DNA of 64,000 nucleotides, from contig NC_084886.1 of the NCBI RefSeq assembly GCF_958979055.1, positions 46,579,154-46,643,153 of the forward strand, read 5' to 3'. Position numbers and translations under genes: made by a program. This document shows, in pieces, positions 1-11,697 of the stretch. Numbering within the stretch: position 1 is the first letter of the stretch; every line of letters begins with the position of its first letter. The notes under the pieces are model-generated. The model was given only the letters and a program-made list of their open reading frames with translations, ran no database searches and was not told the origin of the DNA. This DNA comes from Alnus glutinosa (lineage: Eukaryota; Streptophyta; Magnoliopsida; Fagales; Betulaceae).

Positions 1-64
1 CCACCCCAAAGCCCCTTCAACAGGCCTATAAATACCCCACCCCAAAGCCCCTTCAACCTACTTC

Positions 65-95
<31 letters not shown>

Positions 96-111
96 ATTTG
101 TTGAAGGAGGA

Positions 112-167
<56 letters not shown>

Positions 168-170
168 TTT
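1..170. repeat. Short direct repeat plus two (TG)n microsatellites
   Basis: A phrase beginning ccaccccaaagccccttcaa occurs at the start and again about 40 bases later. Two TG runs follow, near 68-95 and 115-167, each next to a gatttgttgaaggag word, so the block looks like a small duplication containing microsatellites. No coding potential is seen. Confidence 0.8.
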
Positions 171-179
171 GTTGAAGGA

Positions 180-1480
180 GAAATGAGTCATTTTCACCCA
201 AAGGAGGTAACCTTCATAGCCTAATTTGTTTTTGGTAGAATTATTATGTTACATATATATTGTTTAGGCAATATCTCTAGCTAGTTGGACAAACGTTTAA
301 TGTTGAGGTCGAACGTTTAACCTTTCTGTCTGAACGTTCAACCCTCGGGCAGTAAGCTCATTTTGATCTTTTTGAGGTTTAATATTTGTTTAGCTCGGGT
401 TTAGAACTAATTTAGGTCTTCTCTCAGATCAAAGTTGAGTAACCTTATGTGGATTTTGTGGAAGCGCCCTACGACGCAAGTTAATAAAAACTCACATGGA
501 TACTTATTATTATTTTTTCCCGCATAGCATGATTATTTTGTGTATCAAACATGCATGTTTTCAACTCACATTAAATACAGCCATAGGCTTACTATTATAC
601 AGGTTAACCCTATAGTCAAAGAGATTTATGATTATGTTATGATGGACGTTAGATCCAATGGTTGTTTTGTGACTAACGTGCCATTTATGAATGGAGGTCA
701 CGATTACGATTTTTCTAGTAGTGTGGGCCACACGAAATCGGACTAGGTCGAGCTACTAGTATATGACGGTATGTGTACGATATCTGGGGCATTGGTGTTG
801 TATTATAGGTCACTTGGGACGGTGCCAACCTTGTCGGGAAGGAGTTATATCATGAATACACCATATGTAGTTGAAATAAGGAATTATAATTGTACATTAC
901 TGCATACAGTTTATATCTTATAAGTTTACAATATGATAACATGTGCATCATGTGTATTTATGCTCACTAAGTCATGGACTTACGCATGTATCTTTCCCAC
1001 TTACGAAATATGTATATTTTCATAGCTAGTTATTTAAATGTTGATCCCGAAGAGGAAGACGATTCGCTTGGAGGACCTGATTTAGGTTATCTTTGAGAAG
1101 TTGGATCCGGTTTGGCTGAAGTCTATGTGAGACGAAGATGGGGATCTTCGTCATAGCATGATTGAGATCATCCATCTGACTAGGCCTTGTCTCCTTATGT
1201 TTACTATAGGTTTTAGACTTGTTTTGTAACTGGTCTTTTGACCGTAACATTTGGAGACTTATCTATTTTATGATGTTGTATTATTGCTCTGGCAGTTCTT
1301 ATTTTGATTGTGGATTTTAACTTCTATCTTTATATTATAATTGAAAGTCTTCCACTGCAGACTCTCTTCAGAGAGAATGACATCCATGTGGTCTTATTAT
1401 TTATAGAATAAGATTGAGAGACGAACCATGAAATGAACTACTAGTTAGTTAATTCCATTAGGGCGTTACATGGGTCTAAC
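180..1480 (+). mobile_element. Noncoding Ty3/gypsy-like LTR remnant
   Basis: No long ORF is present. The stretch has the look of a plant gypsy LTR: repeated gaacgttcaa-type words near 290-345, an LTR-style spacer, and an end near 1463-1475 reading gggcgttaca, the usual right terminus of Del/Tekay-like LTRs. A matching left end and a target duplication were not found, so this is a fragment. The assignment rests on word resemblance only. Confidence 0.45.
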
Positions 1481-2174
1481 CAAATTGGTTTGGTTTGAAC
1501 AAAATTAGCATTAACTAAATTTTTTGCAAGAATACGAATGGGCAAGATCAATGAATAGTGATTTCGTTTGAACGAAAAATGACAGCTTGAAATTGCAGGA
1601 AGAGTGTGGGGTTAGGTGAGATGTGACACCAATGCGACCTTGCGAAGTGCACATTTAGTGTATATGACATAATTAACGAAATTCAATCTAGTTCGAACCA
1701 AATGAACAGTACCCAAGTCCAAGAGTGAATCTTAGAGTAGGTTTTGATTTTTGAAAGATTATGTGGAAAAGAAGAGAGAGGGAAAGGAAGAAAAGAAAAT
1801 GAGAGTCTTAAAGAAGAGGAAAACCTGAGGAGAAGCTTTATGTTGATCTTGATTGGTTGGAAGATTGTGTGAAGTTGTGAGTGTGTGTAAAGGTGAGTTT
1901 GAGGTTTCAAATTGGAAAGAAAAGTGTATGTGATATTGTTTGTATTTGAAGTCTTGTGGTTGTGTTGGTTTTAAGATTAAAGTTTGTTGTGGTGTTATAT
2001 GAAAGTGCGATTGATTTTGTTGGTTGTTGAGATGAAAAAAAAAAATGGAGAAGATGAGTAAAAGGTTAAATTACAATTTTTACAAAATGATGGGCTTTTA
2101 ACATTAAAGTTTGGTGTTTTGAAGCACGTGTTCTATAATACCCTGCACTAAATTATGATTAAGGATACTTTAAT
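1481..2174. other. Intergenic, nothing recognised
   Basis: AT-rich sequence with a short A run near 2035-2045. It has only short, compositionally biased ORFs. I see no gene or clear element. Confidence 0.5.
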
Positions 2175-2591
2175 TAGGATTGGCAATTCGTGTTGGCGGG
2201 TCGAGTTCATGTCAACCCGTCAGGTTGGCGGGTTGGAGTACGACTTGATTAGCAACCCGAATACAACCCGATTAATAATTGGGTTGGCATGTCAACCCGA
2301 TTGTAATAATTATTTATAAAAAAAAAAAAAAAAAAAAATCAAAAAAATGCCATAAACGAATTGATGGGTCGTAAACGTGTCGTTTAACAGGTTGGCGGGT
2401 CGTAAATGGGTTGGTGGGTCAGGGGAAAAAATTTTAACCGTGTTGGCGGGTCAACCTGTGGGTTGATCCGCCAAACATGATTCTAATCTGGTTGACCCGA
2501 TCCCGATCCCGACTAGCCCAAACCCAAATCTTGTATTTTTGTATCGTGTTCGTGCCGGGTTCGCGAGTTGTGTCATAAATTGCCAACCCTA
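2175..2591. mobile_element. Non-autonomous hAT-like element
   Basis: The element opens taggattggcaattcg and closes with ttgccaaccct plus a, giving imperfect inverted ends. The 8 bases on either side are actttaat (2167-2174) and accttaat (2592-2599), an 8-bp target duplication with one mismatch, as expected for hAT. Inside are many gttggcgggtc words in both orientations and an A run. No transposase is encoded. The interior resembles a common plant hAT MITE family. Confidence 0.7.
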
Positions 2592-2689
2592 ACCTTAATT
2601 AGTGCCTAAGTGTTTATAATAGAGTTTGATTAGTCACAAATATCATAAAGGGGAGAAAATGAGATTTAAAATACTTGGGAGTAATTCTT

Positions 2690-3300
2690 TGCAAAAACCA
2701 TACGAACAGTAAGTAACCAAAAAAAAAATAGGAAAGACATTCGGTCATTGTCCGAATGGTCCACATCAGCAAATGTCCAGACGATTTGAAAAACCGTTCG
2801 AACAGTGACAGTCTACATGCGACTCAGATAAGGCCAACACTGCACATACGTTTGAGGGTCTTTAAAACCCTCATTATGAGCCCCAGGGAACCATTTAGTG
2901 CATTCCGCACCCTCCAGAGAGAGAAAGGAAGAGGAAGAGGGGATTTCTTAAGGGTTTGAGCTCAAATCTTCTAGTGGGTAAGCCACATACCTATTTCCTT
3001 AGCCTATCTCATTTATATTTCATTCTTAATGTTGTGTTTCCATGATGATTGTATTTGTGTATGTGCACATGCGACTTAGATAAGGTCAACATTGCACATA
3101 CGTGTTTGAGGATCTTTAAAACCCCCATTATGAGTCCTAGGGCACCATTTGGTGTGTTCCCTACCCTCCAAAGAGAGAAAGGAAGAGGAAGAGGGGATTT
3201 CTAGAAGGTTTGAGCTCAAATCTTTTTATGGGTAAGCCACGTACCTATTTCCTTAACCTATCTCTCATTTATATTTCGTTCCCTGTGTGTATGTGTGGGG
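2690..3300 (+). repeat. Two tandem copies of a ~253-bp segment
   Basis: The segment starting catgcgactcagataaggcc near 2816 returns near 3069 as catgcgacttagataaggtc. Similarity continues through the purine-rich stretch ggaagaggaagaggggattt and the words ggtaagccac and tacctatttcctta. It probably lies within the same LTR-type remnant as its neighbours. It is not coding. Confidence 0.75.
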
Positions 3301-4260
3301 ATCATATGTTCTATTTCGAGTTTTTTACTGTTTAATAATAGATCTCTAATTGTTAAAGGTGTGTGTAGTTAAGTTTTGTGTGGATTTGTTAAAGCTTGAG
3401 ACTTTAGTGTTTGAGCTAACGGTGGATAGTCGTCCTAATGGTGAGACTATCGTAACAGTTCCTACATCGTCCTAACAGTTTGTTCTTGCACAATGCTAAA
3501 AGTCTACCATTTAGATTTTAAGTTAGGAGTTTGATCTAGAAGTGAGACTAATGGTAGATCACCTTGCAGGCGAGGGAGTTGACTCGTAACAAAATGACTA
3601 ACTTGTGGATTTCTACGAGCTTGGTGAGTAAATTCTCACGCAGACTTTTAAACTGAGATTTTCAAGCATGTAGAACTTGATATGAACTATGCATTTTATA
3701 ATGTCCTGAACATTTCTTATGTAATGATATGAGCCCTAACTTTATAAGTATGATGAAATGAACTTTACAAATGAATCATTGTATGACTATTACTTCTTGA
3801 TTTACACACACGTAACAAATATGAATCACTAAGTGTGTGTCATGGCCACTATAGTAAAATGTTGAGAAATGTTTGTGAAAAGAATAAGTGGCATATCATG
3901 CCAGTTATATAAACTTGACCTTGGGGCCAAAGTGATGTGAGTGTGAATTCTACCTTTGATTTGAAAGCTATTGTGACCGGTGTAACCACGAGTGGGTGGG
4001 GTCACCCTTGCTTGGATCACTTGTTGGGTGGATGAGTTGATCTTCTGAGGCCAGACCCAATCGGGCAACTAGGGCATGGCTTGCTATGCGTATTACAGGG
4101 CACCGAAATTGCACCTGAGGTCTCACGGGACGCGCAAACCTTACTATAAGGAGGTTAAGGGCATGAATAAGCCATATCGAACACAGTAACAAATTGAAGA
4201 TATTATGTGGAGAATTTTAGAGCTGAAATGACTGTTATGATGTGTGGAAGGCTAATGCTA
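3301..4260 (+). mobile_element. Gypsy-like LTR remnant, noncoding
   Basis: This resembles the interior of plant Ty3/gypsy LTRs in composition and phrases, for example the gtgagtaaattctcac zone near 3622 and the gaggtctcacgggacgcg zone near 4117. There is no reverse transcriptase or gag reading frame and no defined ends. The call is tentative. Confidence 0.35.
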
Positions 4261-4317
4261 GATACAATTTAAATAGCGACAAGTAAATCCTGAATTCACA
4301 CAATATTGAGCAAATGA

Positions 4318-4318
<1 letters not shown>

Positions 4319-4376
<58 letters not shown>
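4319..4376. repeat. (CT)n-(TA)n compound microsatellite downstream of ENH1
   Basis: An uninterrupted CT run is followed directly by a TA run, about 200 bases beyond the stop codon of the minus-strand ENH1-like gene. It may fall in the transcribed 3' UTR. Confidence 0.9.
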
Positions 4377-4377
<1 letters not shown>

Positions 4378-4572
4378 GGAGCTTCTTTTACTTGAAGCAG
4401 ATCATTTTCAGATTTACACCATTGAACAACACACAAAGGCTCCAAGAATAGAACTCCTGAGAAAAGTGAATACCAAAGACAAACTTGGGAATTTAAGGTC
4501 ATGTAAACCAGGGAGATTAATTTGGAGAGAAGGACAAAGGATCCATAAATCTGAATGCAACAGTAAGAAGAA

Positions 4573-7500
4573 TCATTGAAGACCATAAACAAGCAAGGCT
4601 CCAACTCCACCAATGCCCGCCACCAGTCCAATAATGACCCCAATTGGAGGCAACCCTCCACCAACAGCTTTTCCGGTGTTTGCATCATACCGTGCAAACC
4701 TCTTCTTTGGTGCTCTACATTGAGGGCATACATATGCATCCGGCTGCAAAAGAAAAAAAAGGTCCAAATTTCTCAATAAGTCATCACCTACTAAGAAGAT
4801 ATCAATGACCGACCAAAGGGATCTCAAAGCATTAATGTATATTGGAGAACTCTTTGCAATTGACAGAAGATAAAAAAAACACGAGAAAAGAACAACAACA
4901 AAAAGCAGTCCAGTGATGCTAAAAGGTGCTCAAGCTGAGAGTGATTCCTTCTGGTCTTAACAGGTTTTATGAAGAATAATGCAATATAGGAACTAAGCTT
5001 ACCTGCTCATCAAAAGGTTTCTGTAAAAAGTATATGAATCCACAGTCAAGGCATATGTGAGTAGCTCTAGCCTGCAAGAAGGTGCTCATTTTAATAACTG
5101 GGTGCAAAAAGCTGTTAAGATATTATCTTGAATCCACAAGACAAATAAAAAATTATTAGGAAACTGAAGCTTATTATGCCAAAATGTCACTTGCCTTTTG
5201 AGCATCGGTTAATTTCCTTCCAAAGCGAGGAGGAGCTGGACGCTTTGGTAGTCGCTTAACATCTACTTCAGCTCCTCTGTATAACAGATAGATAAATGGT
5301 CCATAATTTATTTTTTTTTTTTTAAAAAAAAAAAAATTAAAAGAAAAGAAAAAAAAAGAAAAGAAGACAATTCAACATCATCAGATCGCTTATGGATTTT
5401 CTTTTTATTATAGTTCAATATTAATTCTTATATTTTTTTCTACAATACCAAATATTCTCTGATTAGATTCTTCCAAACTGCACAAAGGGGAATGTAAAGG
5501 GCCATTATGCAGAGCATGCTTGCAAGTTTCTTTAATTTGACCCAAAGAAAGATGAAGATCCAAAACAGAGTAGAAACATTAAACAAACTCCCATGCACAA
5601 TGTGATAGTGAATGGGAAACCAAGATTGCATGTATAATAGAACTTACTTTCGTTGGCGGATTGCGGGATAACTTACAATAGGAGTCTGTAATAATGCAGT
5701 TTAACCCTTTCCTCTCACATTATCATCTTTGGAGGAATACAGGACAGAAGTATTATATAATGGATTGAGTATGTTAGGCTTTGCACTTTCCAATCACATT
5801 ATCATCTTTGGAGGCATTTCAAAGTAAAATTTATTGCTTCTTGATGATGTTACCACATCGTGGGATTCTAATTTCTGGCACGTTGACAATCTTTGAAGAT
5901 TATTGCTTCAAGGTCTAGATAAATAGTGTCCAAGGAATTTATGATAGGAAATTCTTGCTATATTCTCAAAAGATCCATTAGTCTGTCTCACAGATATAAG
6001 GCTTCATAGCAATTTTGACTGGTAAATGAAAGAATTATTTACATTAGATCAGCTGCAATTCTGGACAAAGAGTTAAGCCCCCCACTTGAGACAGGCTATA
6101 ACAGGGCTGCTGATGCACGTCTACAAAAGCACATATCAAACTTCAAATATTGATCATGTTGGAGTCACAGAATTTACTGTCACACTGATAGTACTCCATC
6201 AGATATGTTTGTGATTGGAATTCTAAATTTCTATTTACTTGATTGCCCTACATAAATGGAGCTTTAGTCCTTCCATTCTAACTAACCTTAACATTTAAAG
6301 GGTAAAAAAACATTAGAACAGAATTTCTTACTTTAATACAATAGAAGGTTTAAGATTCTATATTTTCATTACTCCAATGTGATTATGGTAGTCATGTATG
6401 TATAAAATAACTCTGAGGAGACATCTCTTATATAATCTGTCATATATCTATCTTTGCACGTGTACAAATTATGGCCTTGATCATTAGAACTATGAAGTTT
6501 GAAAAATATCTCTCAAATTCTGTTAAAGTATTTTCAAAATTAATATGTATATAAATATTTATTTTGTGTCTTGGGAATGATTTAAAAGGAAGGTGTTTAA
6601 AAGCATTAAATGAAGATAATCCCACATGGGAAAAAGAGAAACTGAAGTTGGCATTTATAAGGCCCAACATACTTTAAGCATTTAAAGTAATGCTTAGGTG
6701 TATACTCTTATGTGTATACTATAGTACGGTGCGAAGCACCGGACGCACACGCGCACGCGCACGCGCGCGCGCGTGGCAGTGGGCTGTAGGGCGCTAGTGG
6801 CGCTTTGATGGCGCACTTGATCAATTGATCAATTGATCTAGTGGTTTAATCTAGTGGTTTAATCTAAACCATAGGATGCTTCTTAGGTAGATCCAATGGT
6901 CGGATTTACTGGACAATCAAATAAATAAACTGTAAGGTCAAATCACATTTGATCTAATGGTTGAAATTAATTAATAACGATCTAATGGTTATTATTAATC
7001 AATCATAGACAGTTATTTGATCTGATGGTCAGATTTAAGTGTCTGTTGAAACAGCAGTTTATGACTGTTATGGAAGCAGTTATGGACGGTTAGATTAGCA
7101 GTTATTTAAATATTATACAGAAGTAACTGCTGTCCAGTTATCAGAAATATACAGAAATAACTGTTGTACAGTGTTTAATAAAAGAAATAATAAAATTTCT
7201 TTTATCTTCAATGCTTTTTCTGATACCTTCTGTATTTTAAAATTAAAAAGAGTCTCTGTCTGTCTCTTGATATAATAGAAAAATCTGAGAGTGTTCGGTT
7301 TTAATTTTTCGTTAGTGCAAAACGAGATTAAAACAAACAGAGGTTTCTGGGCTCCATTGTATCCTGGAGAAATATTTGCTGTAACCTTTTTGCATACCTT
7401 TCTGGTGGGGGCAAATAATTTCTTAAGGAAAGTGACGTTGTAACGCGCCTTAGGAGCATTTCGTTTTTCTGCTTTCGATTATATTTCTAACAAATTCTGT

Positions 7501-8497
7501 TATTGAGATTACAGATACTAGCAGTTGGCATTTAAAATTAAATAATTCAAAAGCTTTTTTTAACAAACTTAGTCTAGCATTTTTAGGCAGCTTCAGATAA
7601 ATTGTCAATTGCACTGCGAAGCCTAATTGCCTATGCCTCAATCATCGTCAATGTTTTAAAAATAACCCCTTTCATCTATCCTCCATATACTTTTCAACAA
7701 CATTGCGCAAATAACATAAATTGAAGAAGAGGATATAAACAAAATTGAGCAAAGTAAACCTGCTAACAACGAAGTAGATAGAGTCTGGCTTTGCTTGGAT
7801 GGCAGTTTTTGTAAATCCCAGCTTATCAGCCGGCCATAGCTCATCTCCAAAGAAACAGCTAGTGTAAAGAACCTGGTCACCTGCCTTTAGTCCTGCTTTT
7901 GCTGCATTTCCACCCCCATCTACAGCCTAAATCAAATGAGTTGCCATGAACAACCTCAAATTCAGCAAAAAAAAAAAAGAAAAAAAAAAGAAAGGTAAAT
8001 AAAACAACATTATTCTACCTTTTTTGGGCGTAACTAATAACATAGAGAGCTGATGGAATTCACAGTTATGGTAACAACACCTCCAGGCTTTTGGCCCAAA
8101 GTGAGGCCCAGTGGCTTGTCAACCTCAGCCTCAATGGTCTTTGAAGCCCCAGCAGTTCTTGCTGTGATCTGACGCCCTCTTCTTACATTGGTGAAACTGC
8201 TTCTGTTCTCAGATATGAAGGAATCCGACTATCCGAGACACCCCTTTTGGCTTCCTGAAGTGAGAGGCCTTGGAAGGTGGTTTTCTGGAGGGAGAAAGAG
8301 TGTAAACGCCTTTTTGTTTATGGGTTTATTGAGAACTGAGATTAGAGGAAAGTTGATTTTGTTAGTAGAAATAATACCTGGCATTTCGATGCTATGAATG
8401 GTTTTGCGGCTGCTGTTGAAGAAGCTGTGATGGCGTGGTTCCTGGTGACGGTGGCAGTGCAAGAGGAGGACGAACCTGCAACCACAGCCAATGACAT
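4573..8497 (-). CDS. ENH1: ENH1-like chloroplast PDZ-rubredoxin protein (257 aa)
   Basis: Six coding exons on the minus strand: 8497-8378, 8228-8064, 7926-7760, 5276-5195, 5071-5003 and 4743-4573. Residues 1 to about 60 are Ser/Thr/Ala-rich and look like a chloroplast transit peptide. About 75-150 form a PDZ domain (KPLGLTLGQKPGG, then GLKAGDQVL and FVVSR). The rubredoxin-like iron site has two CxxC pairs, C185/C188 and C207/C210. A hydrophobic C-terminal helix (about 235-254) should anchor it in a membrane. The domain order and length match Arabidopsis ENH1 (enhancer of sos3-1), a plastid redox protein tied to salt and ROS tolerance. The start is the first in-frame ATG of exon 1. Exon 4 must end at AAG before GCAAGT, giving a GC-AG intron; using the nearby GT would bring in a stop. 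The exon 2 acceptor (ends ggatag) is the least certain junction. Intron 3 hosts a solo LTR. Confidence 0.88.
6521..7492 (+). mobile_element. Solo LTR, copia-like, in ENH1 intron 3
   Basis: It starts TGTTAAAG and ends CTAACA, so it has TG...CA ends, and is flanked on both sides by the 5-bp target duplication AATTC (6516-6520 and 7493-7497). Length is 972 bp with no coding region. A promoter-like tttataaggccc lies near 6655. An alternating purine-pyrimidine CG/CA tract occupies about 6743-6773. The same LTR family, in the other orientation, is inserted in the unit A B3 gene at 13712-16900. Size and TATA position suit Ty1/copia, but superfamily cannot be proven without an internal region. Confidence 0.85.
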
Positions 8498-8735
8498 GCT
8501 TGGTACCCCACAGAGAGAGAGAGAGAGAGAAAAGCAAAGAGAGGATAGAAGGGAACGAATAGATAACCTTTGATGGGCAGCGGAAGTAGGACAGAGCAAG
8601 GGAGCCACACGCGATCTTCACTGCCCAGCCACAAATTATGAGAGAATCGTAAACGTACTAGCACGATTTCTCCCCATCCTATTGGACCTATTCCTCTCTC
8701 TCCAACCCTTTCCAAAATGGAAAATGTTAGATTTA

Positions 8736-8844
8736 CAACACCAATACAACAACTGTACAACAATCTCTCACATAAGAGTGGGTCTCACATACTGGGGCCC
8801 ACCTTCATGTGAGGGGTTGTTGTACCATTGTTGTATTGGTATGA
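8736..8844. mobile_element. Small TIR element (MITE) upstream of ENH1
   Basis: The left arm caccaatacaacaactgtac pairs with the right arm (reverse complement accaatacaacaatggtaca), with cacat/atgtg continuing the stem. It forms one hairpin of about 110 bp lying about 240 bp upstream of the ENH1 start. No target duplication was recognised. Confidence 0.6.
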
Positions 8845-8859
8845 AATTACGACCAAATT

Positions 8860-9237
8860 GCGTTATCAAATAATTTTTTTTCTTCTTCAAATTCCTTTTT
8901 TTCTTTTACAAAGCATGTCAAAATGATGCATATATTCTAACTATTAATGTTAATTTAATTAATTGAATCGAATCATATTATTTTTTTCATAATTGTATCA
9001 GGGCATTCGATCAAAGAGTCTTATTCCTCTCTTTTTTCTTTTTTTCTTTTTTTTTTTTGTTTATTTATTTATTTATTTTCTGTTTCTATTATTTTTCGGA
9101 AAAATAAAAAACCATAATACATCAGCATACATAACGTATTACACAAGGCAAATTAATAAACGAAAAATAAAATAGGCCTAGCAGCCTAGGCCTCTTAATT
9201 TTATTGATCTACTGTATGTGAAGCTGACAAAAATTTG
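8860..9237. other. AT-rich spacer, 3' flank of the protease gene
   Basis: T-rich tracts and no ORF of interest. The part from about 9090 onwards is shared with 19580-19750 (copy upstream of the protease pseudogene), marking the start of the duplicated unit. Confidence 0.6.
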
Positions 9238-10548
9238 TTAGTTTTTGGTGCAATCAGTATGCTTGAATGAGAGCGTCATTTTTTCCTTGTCATAACCGAT
9301 CAAGTAATTAGCTTGAGCAAAGTTTCCGATTAATCCAAATCCACTCTGAACAGGCCCATAATTCTGCACCGCAAAGCAGAAAAACCCAGCTTTCGGCGGT
9401 GGGATGAAGAAATTTTCGGGCGTTAGCTTCACGTCGGCACCTTCGAAATGTAGCGTCAATATTGGTCCGTCCAGATTCTTTTCACTTTTATAGCAAAGCT
9501 GTGTCCCCAAATCCGGGTCGCCCGTAATGGGATCTAACGTAATTTGCTTCTTCACTTCTGCCTCCAAGCGGTTGTGAAGATCTTCTGACAAAAGCATTGG
9601 AGGAGTTCCTGAATCAAGAAACGCATTTCCCTTGGAAACCGCACCTGAAGGGTCCCACGACAAATATTTATCTCCAACGCTAATTCCTTCTATTGTCACA
9701 AAATATAGTGTGGTGTCTCCTCTCTCTATTAAAGGTGTTGAAACCACACCAGGGCCTGAAACTTCGCTGCCGCTGCCAAAACTTACCTTGCTTGGAATGT
9801 CAGGGTCAGTGCCGAATGGCGAAAAGCAATGGGAGAACTTCTTGCTGCCAAAGGTTGTAGCCAATTGAGAAGTAAACGACACAACCCCTCCTCCTAAGCC
9901 AATGATTCCCGTCTCATGGTCATTGAAAGTACCGGTATTGTTGTGACCACACCCGAAAACAACATCTGTGGAGACTTTTTGCCCTGTTGTGGATGTCAAG
10001 GTGACAGTTTCTTTGGCCAAAAAACCTCGGGTTGTGGAACTGTCTCCATACCCGTAAACATATTGGCAAGTCTTCTCGGGAGTACATTTGGTGTCTAGGT
10101 CATGACACTGATCGGAGTCACAGGAAATGTCACTATATGTTGAGGACTTGTCAGGATTGAACATGGGATAAATCTGCTTGTAGCAGCCTTCACAAGGTGA
10201 ACATTGTGTCCAAAAAAGGTCACTGCCTGTATCGGCAATGTTATAGATGTCTGTAGGTGGTGTTCCGATAGAGAGCTTTATGAGATGTTGACCTTTGTAT
10301 GCTCTTACTACAGTTCCGGCAGAATTTCCATCGACGTTCGCCAATCGACGGGGAAAAAATGTGTTCAAGTGCTCTGCAGGAGTTTTGTTAGCGTCATAGA
10401 AGGGAGATTTAACAGAGTCTCGTCGGATTAACTCAACGGTGAACCCACCATTACTAGCCGATGTAGCCAAAAACCCTACAAAATAACTGCATAGAATAAA
10501 CGCAACAACAAAGCTTGATTGAAAGCTGATTACATTACTGCCTTCCAT
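9238..10548 (-). CDS. CDR1-like secreted aspartic protease (436 aa), intact
   Basis: A single-exon gene for a pepsin-family (A1) aspartic endopeptidase of the plant nepenthesin/CDR1 group. Residues 1 to about 30 form a hydrophobic signal peptide. A prodomain follows with the FTVELIRRDS..SPFYD signature typical of CDR1 proteins. The two catalytic motifs are present: DTGS at 106-109 (context IADTGSDLFW) and DSGT at 312-315. The Cys-rich nepenthesin insert (CSPCEGCYKQ, then DQCHD and KCTPEKTCQY) lies between them. The length is usual for the family. Arabidopsis CDR1 acts in the apoplast in disease-resistance signalling; the substrate here is unknown. The start ATG is 53 bp downstream of a TATA box. 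A broken relative is present at 19754-20408, and the B3 gene set follows downstream in each unit. Confidence 0.93.
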   Translation of the reverse strand: MEGSNVISFQSSFVVAFILCSYFVGFLATSASNGGFTVELIRRDSVKSPFYDANKTPAEHLNTFFPRRLANVDGNSAGTVVRAYKGQHLIKLSIGTPPTDIYNIADTGSDLFWTQCSPCEGCYKQIYPMFNPDKSSTYSDISCDSDQCHDLDTKCTPEKTCQYVYGYGDSSTTRGFLAKETVTLTSTTGQKVSTDVVFGCGHNNTGTFNDHETGIIGLGGGVVSFTSQLATTFGSKKFSHCFSPFGTDPDIPSKVSFGSGSEVSGPGVVSTPLIERGDTTLYFVTIEGISVGDKYLSWDPSGAVSKGNAFLDSGTPPMLLSEDLHNRLEAEVKKQITLDPITGDPDLGTQLCYKSEKNLDGPILTLHFEGADVKLTPENFFIPPPKAGFFCFAVQNYGPVQSGFGLIGNFAQANYLIGYDKEKMTLSFKHTDCTKN

Positions 10549-10599
10549 GATCGATGATCAGTTAACTATAATTCTGAAATAATTTCTCACATAAATCTA

Positions 10600-10609
10600 C
10601 TATATATAT
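10600..10609 (-). promoter_or_regulatory. TATA box of the CDR1-like protease
   Basis: A TATATATA run sits about 53 bp upstream of the ATG on the minus strand. The corresponding place in the unit B pseudogene reads ctacatataagg, a degraded version. Position and composition support a core promoter; no transcript data were available. Confidence 0.6.
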
Positions 10610-10867
10610 GGTCGTAGGTTTACGTTGGTTGCCAAATATAGAGAATACAAAATGTGGTTCAGTCTCCATATTTAGTATAATTTAGTTTCCACATTTAGTA
10701 TAATTTAGTTTCCACATACTAAATATATATTCAAGATGTTTATCATTAGGAGTAAACCAAGAGATGACAACGTCCATCGGTTTTCATATCAGAGTAAATT
10801 ATGCAATTGGCTATTAATTAGAAGAAAATACTAATATTACAACGATCAATTAAATTGATTCAATATT

Positions 10868-11697
10868 GGGAAAAGTACATATAACCCCCTCAAACTACCA
10901 CTTAATTGTCAATGTACCCCCCAAACTACCAATTGTGTCAATCTCCCCCCTTAAACTACCAAAAAATGTCAATATCCCCCTTAAGACCAACAAAAAGACA
11001 AAAATGACCTTAATTTTTTTTGAATAAGACAAAAATGTCATAAATTCAAAAAATTAAGACTAGAACTAAAAAATTAAAAAATTAAAAATTAAAAACTAAA
11101 ATTAAAAACTAAAAAAAAAAAACAACGAAAAAGGAACAGTTTTTTTTTTTTTTTTTTTTAAGAAAAACAAACAAAAAATAACTGAAATTTATTTTTTTAA
11201 AAAAAATAAAAAATAAAACAAATGAAAAAAAGAAAAAGAAAAACCAATTTTTATTAAATTAAAAAACGAAAAAGAACAAATTTTTTTTAAAAGAAAAAAA
11301 ACGAAAAACAAAAAATAACAGAAATTTATTTATTTTTGTAAAAAATAAAACAAATAAAAAAAAAACCAGTTTTTATTAAAATAAAAAAACGAAAAAGAAC
11401 AATTTTTTTTTAAAAAAAGAAAAAAAAAACGAAAAAAAAAACTGAAAATTATTTTTTTTTTTAAAATAAAAAACAAAAAACAGTTTTAAAATTTTTTTTA
11501 TTTTTTGGAAGAAATTTTTGTTATTTTATATTTTTTTAGTTTTATTTTATTTTAATAATTTTATAAAGGGCATTTTTGTCATTAGGGGGACATTGACAAT
11601 TTTTGATAGTTTAGGGGGGGACATTGACACAATTGGTAGTTTGGGGGGTACATTGACAATGAGGTGGTAGTTTGAGGGGCTTATGTGTACTTTTCCC
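10868..11697. mobile_element. Non-autonomous Mutator-like TIR element (830 bp)
   Basis: Long inverted ends: the left begins gggaaaagtacatataaccc and the right ends with its imperfect complement (ttatgtgtacttttccc). Both are rich in caaactacca/tggtagtttg words. A perfect 9-bp target duplication TTCAATATT lies at 10859-10867 and 11698-11706. Unit B carries the empty site, with an uninterrupted gattcaatatttatctg near 21340. The interior is A/T-homopolymer-rich and encodes nothing. Confidence 0.88.

Noticed and set aside
8229-8763. Alternative long frames over the first ENH1 exon
   Set aside because: They are shadows of exon 1 and its leader; only the frame from 8497 continues into the PDZ domain.
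10960-11560. A/T homopolymer tract as a scaffold attachment region or origin
   Set aside because: It is the interior of a TIR element with proven ends; composition alone gives no support for another role.
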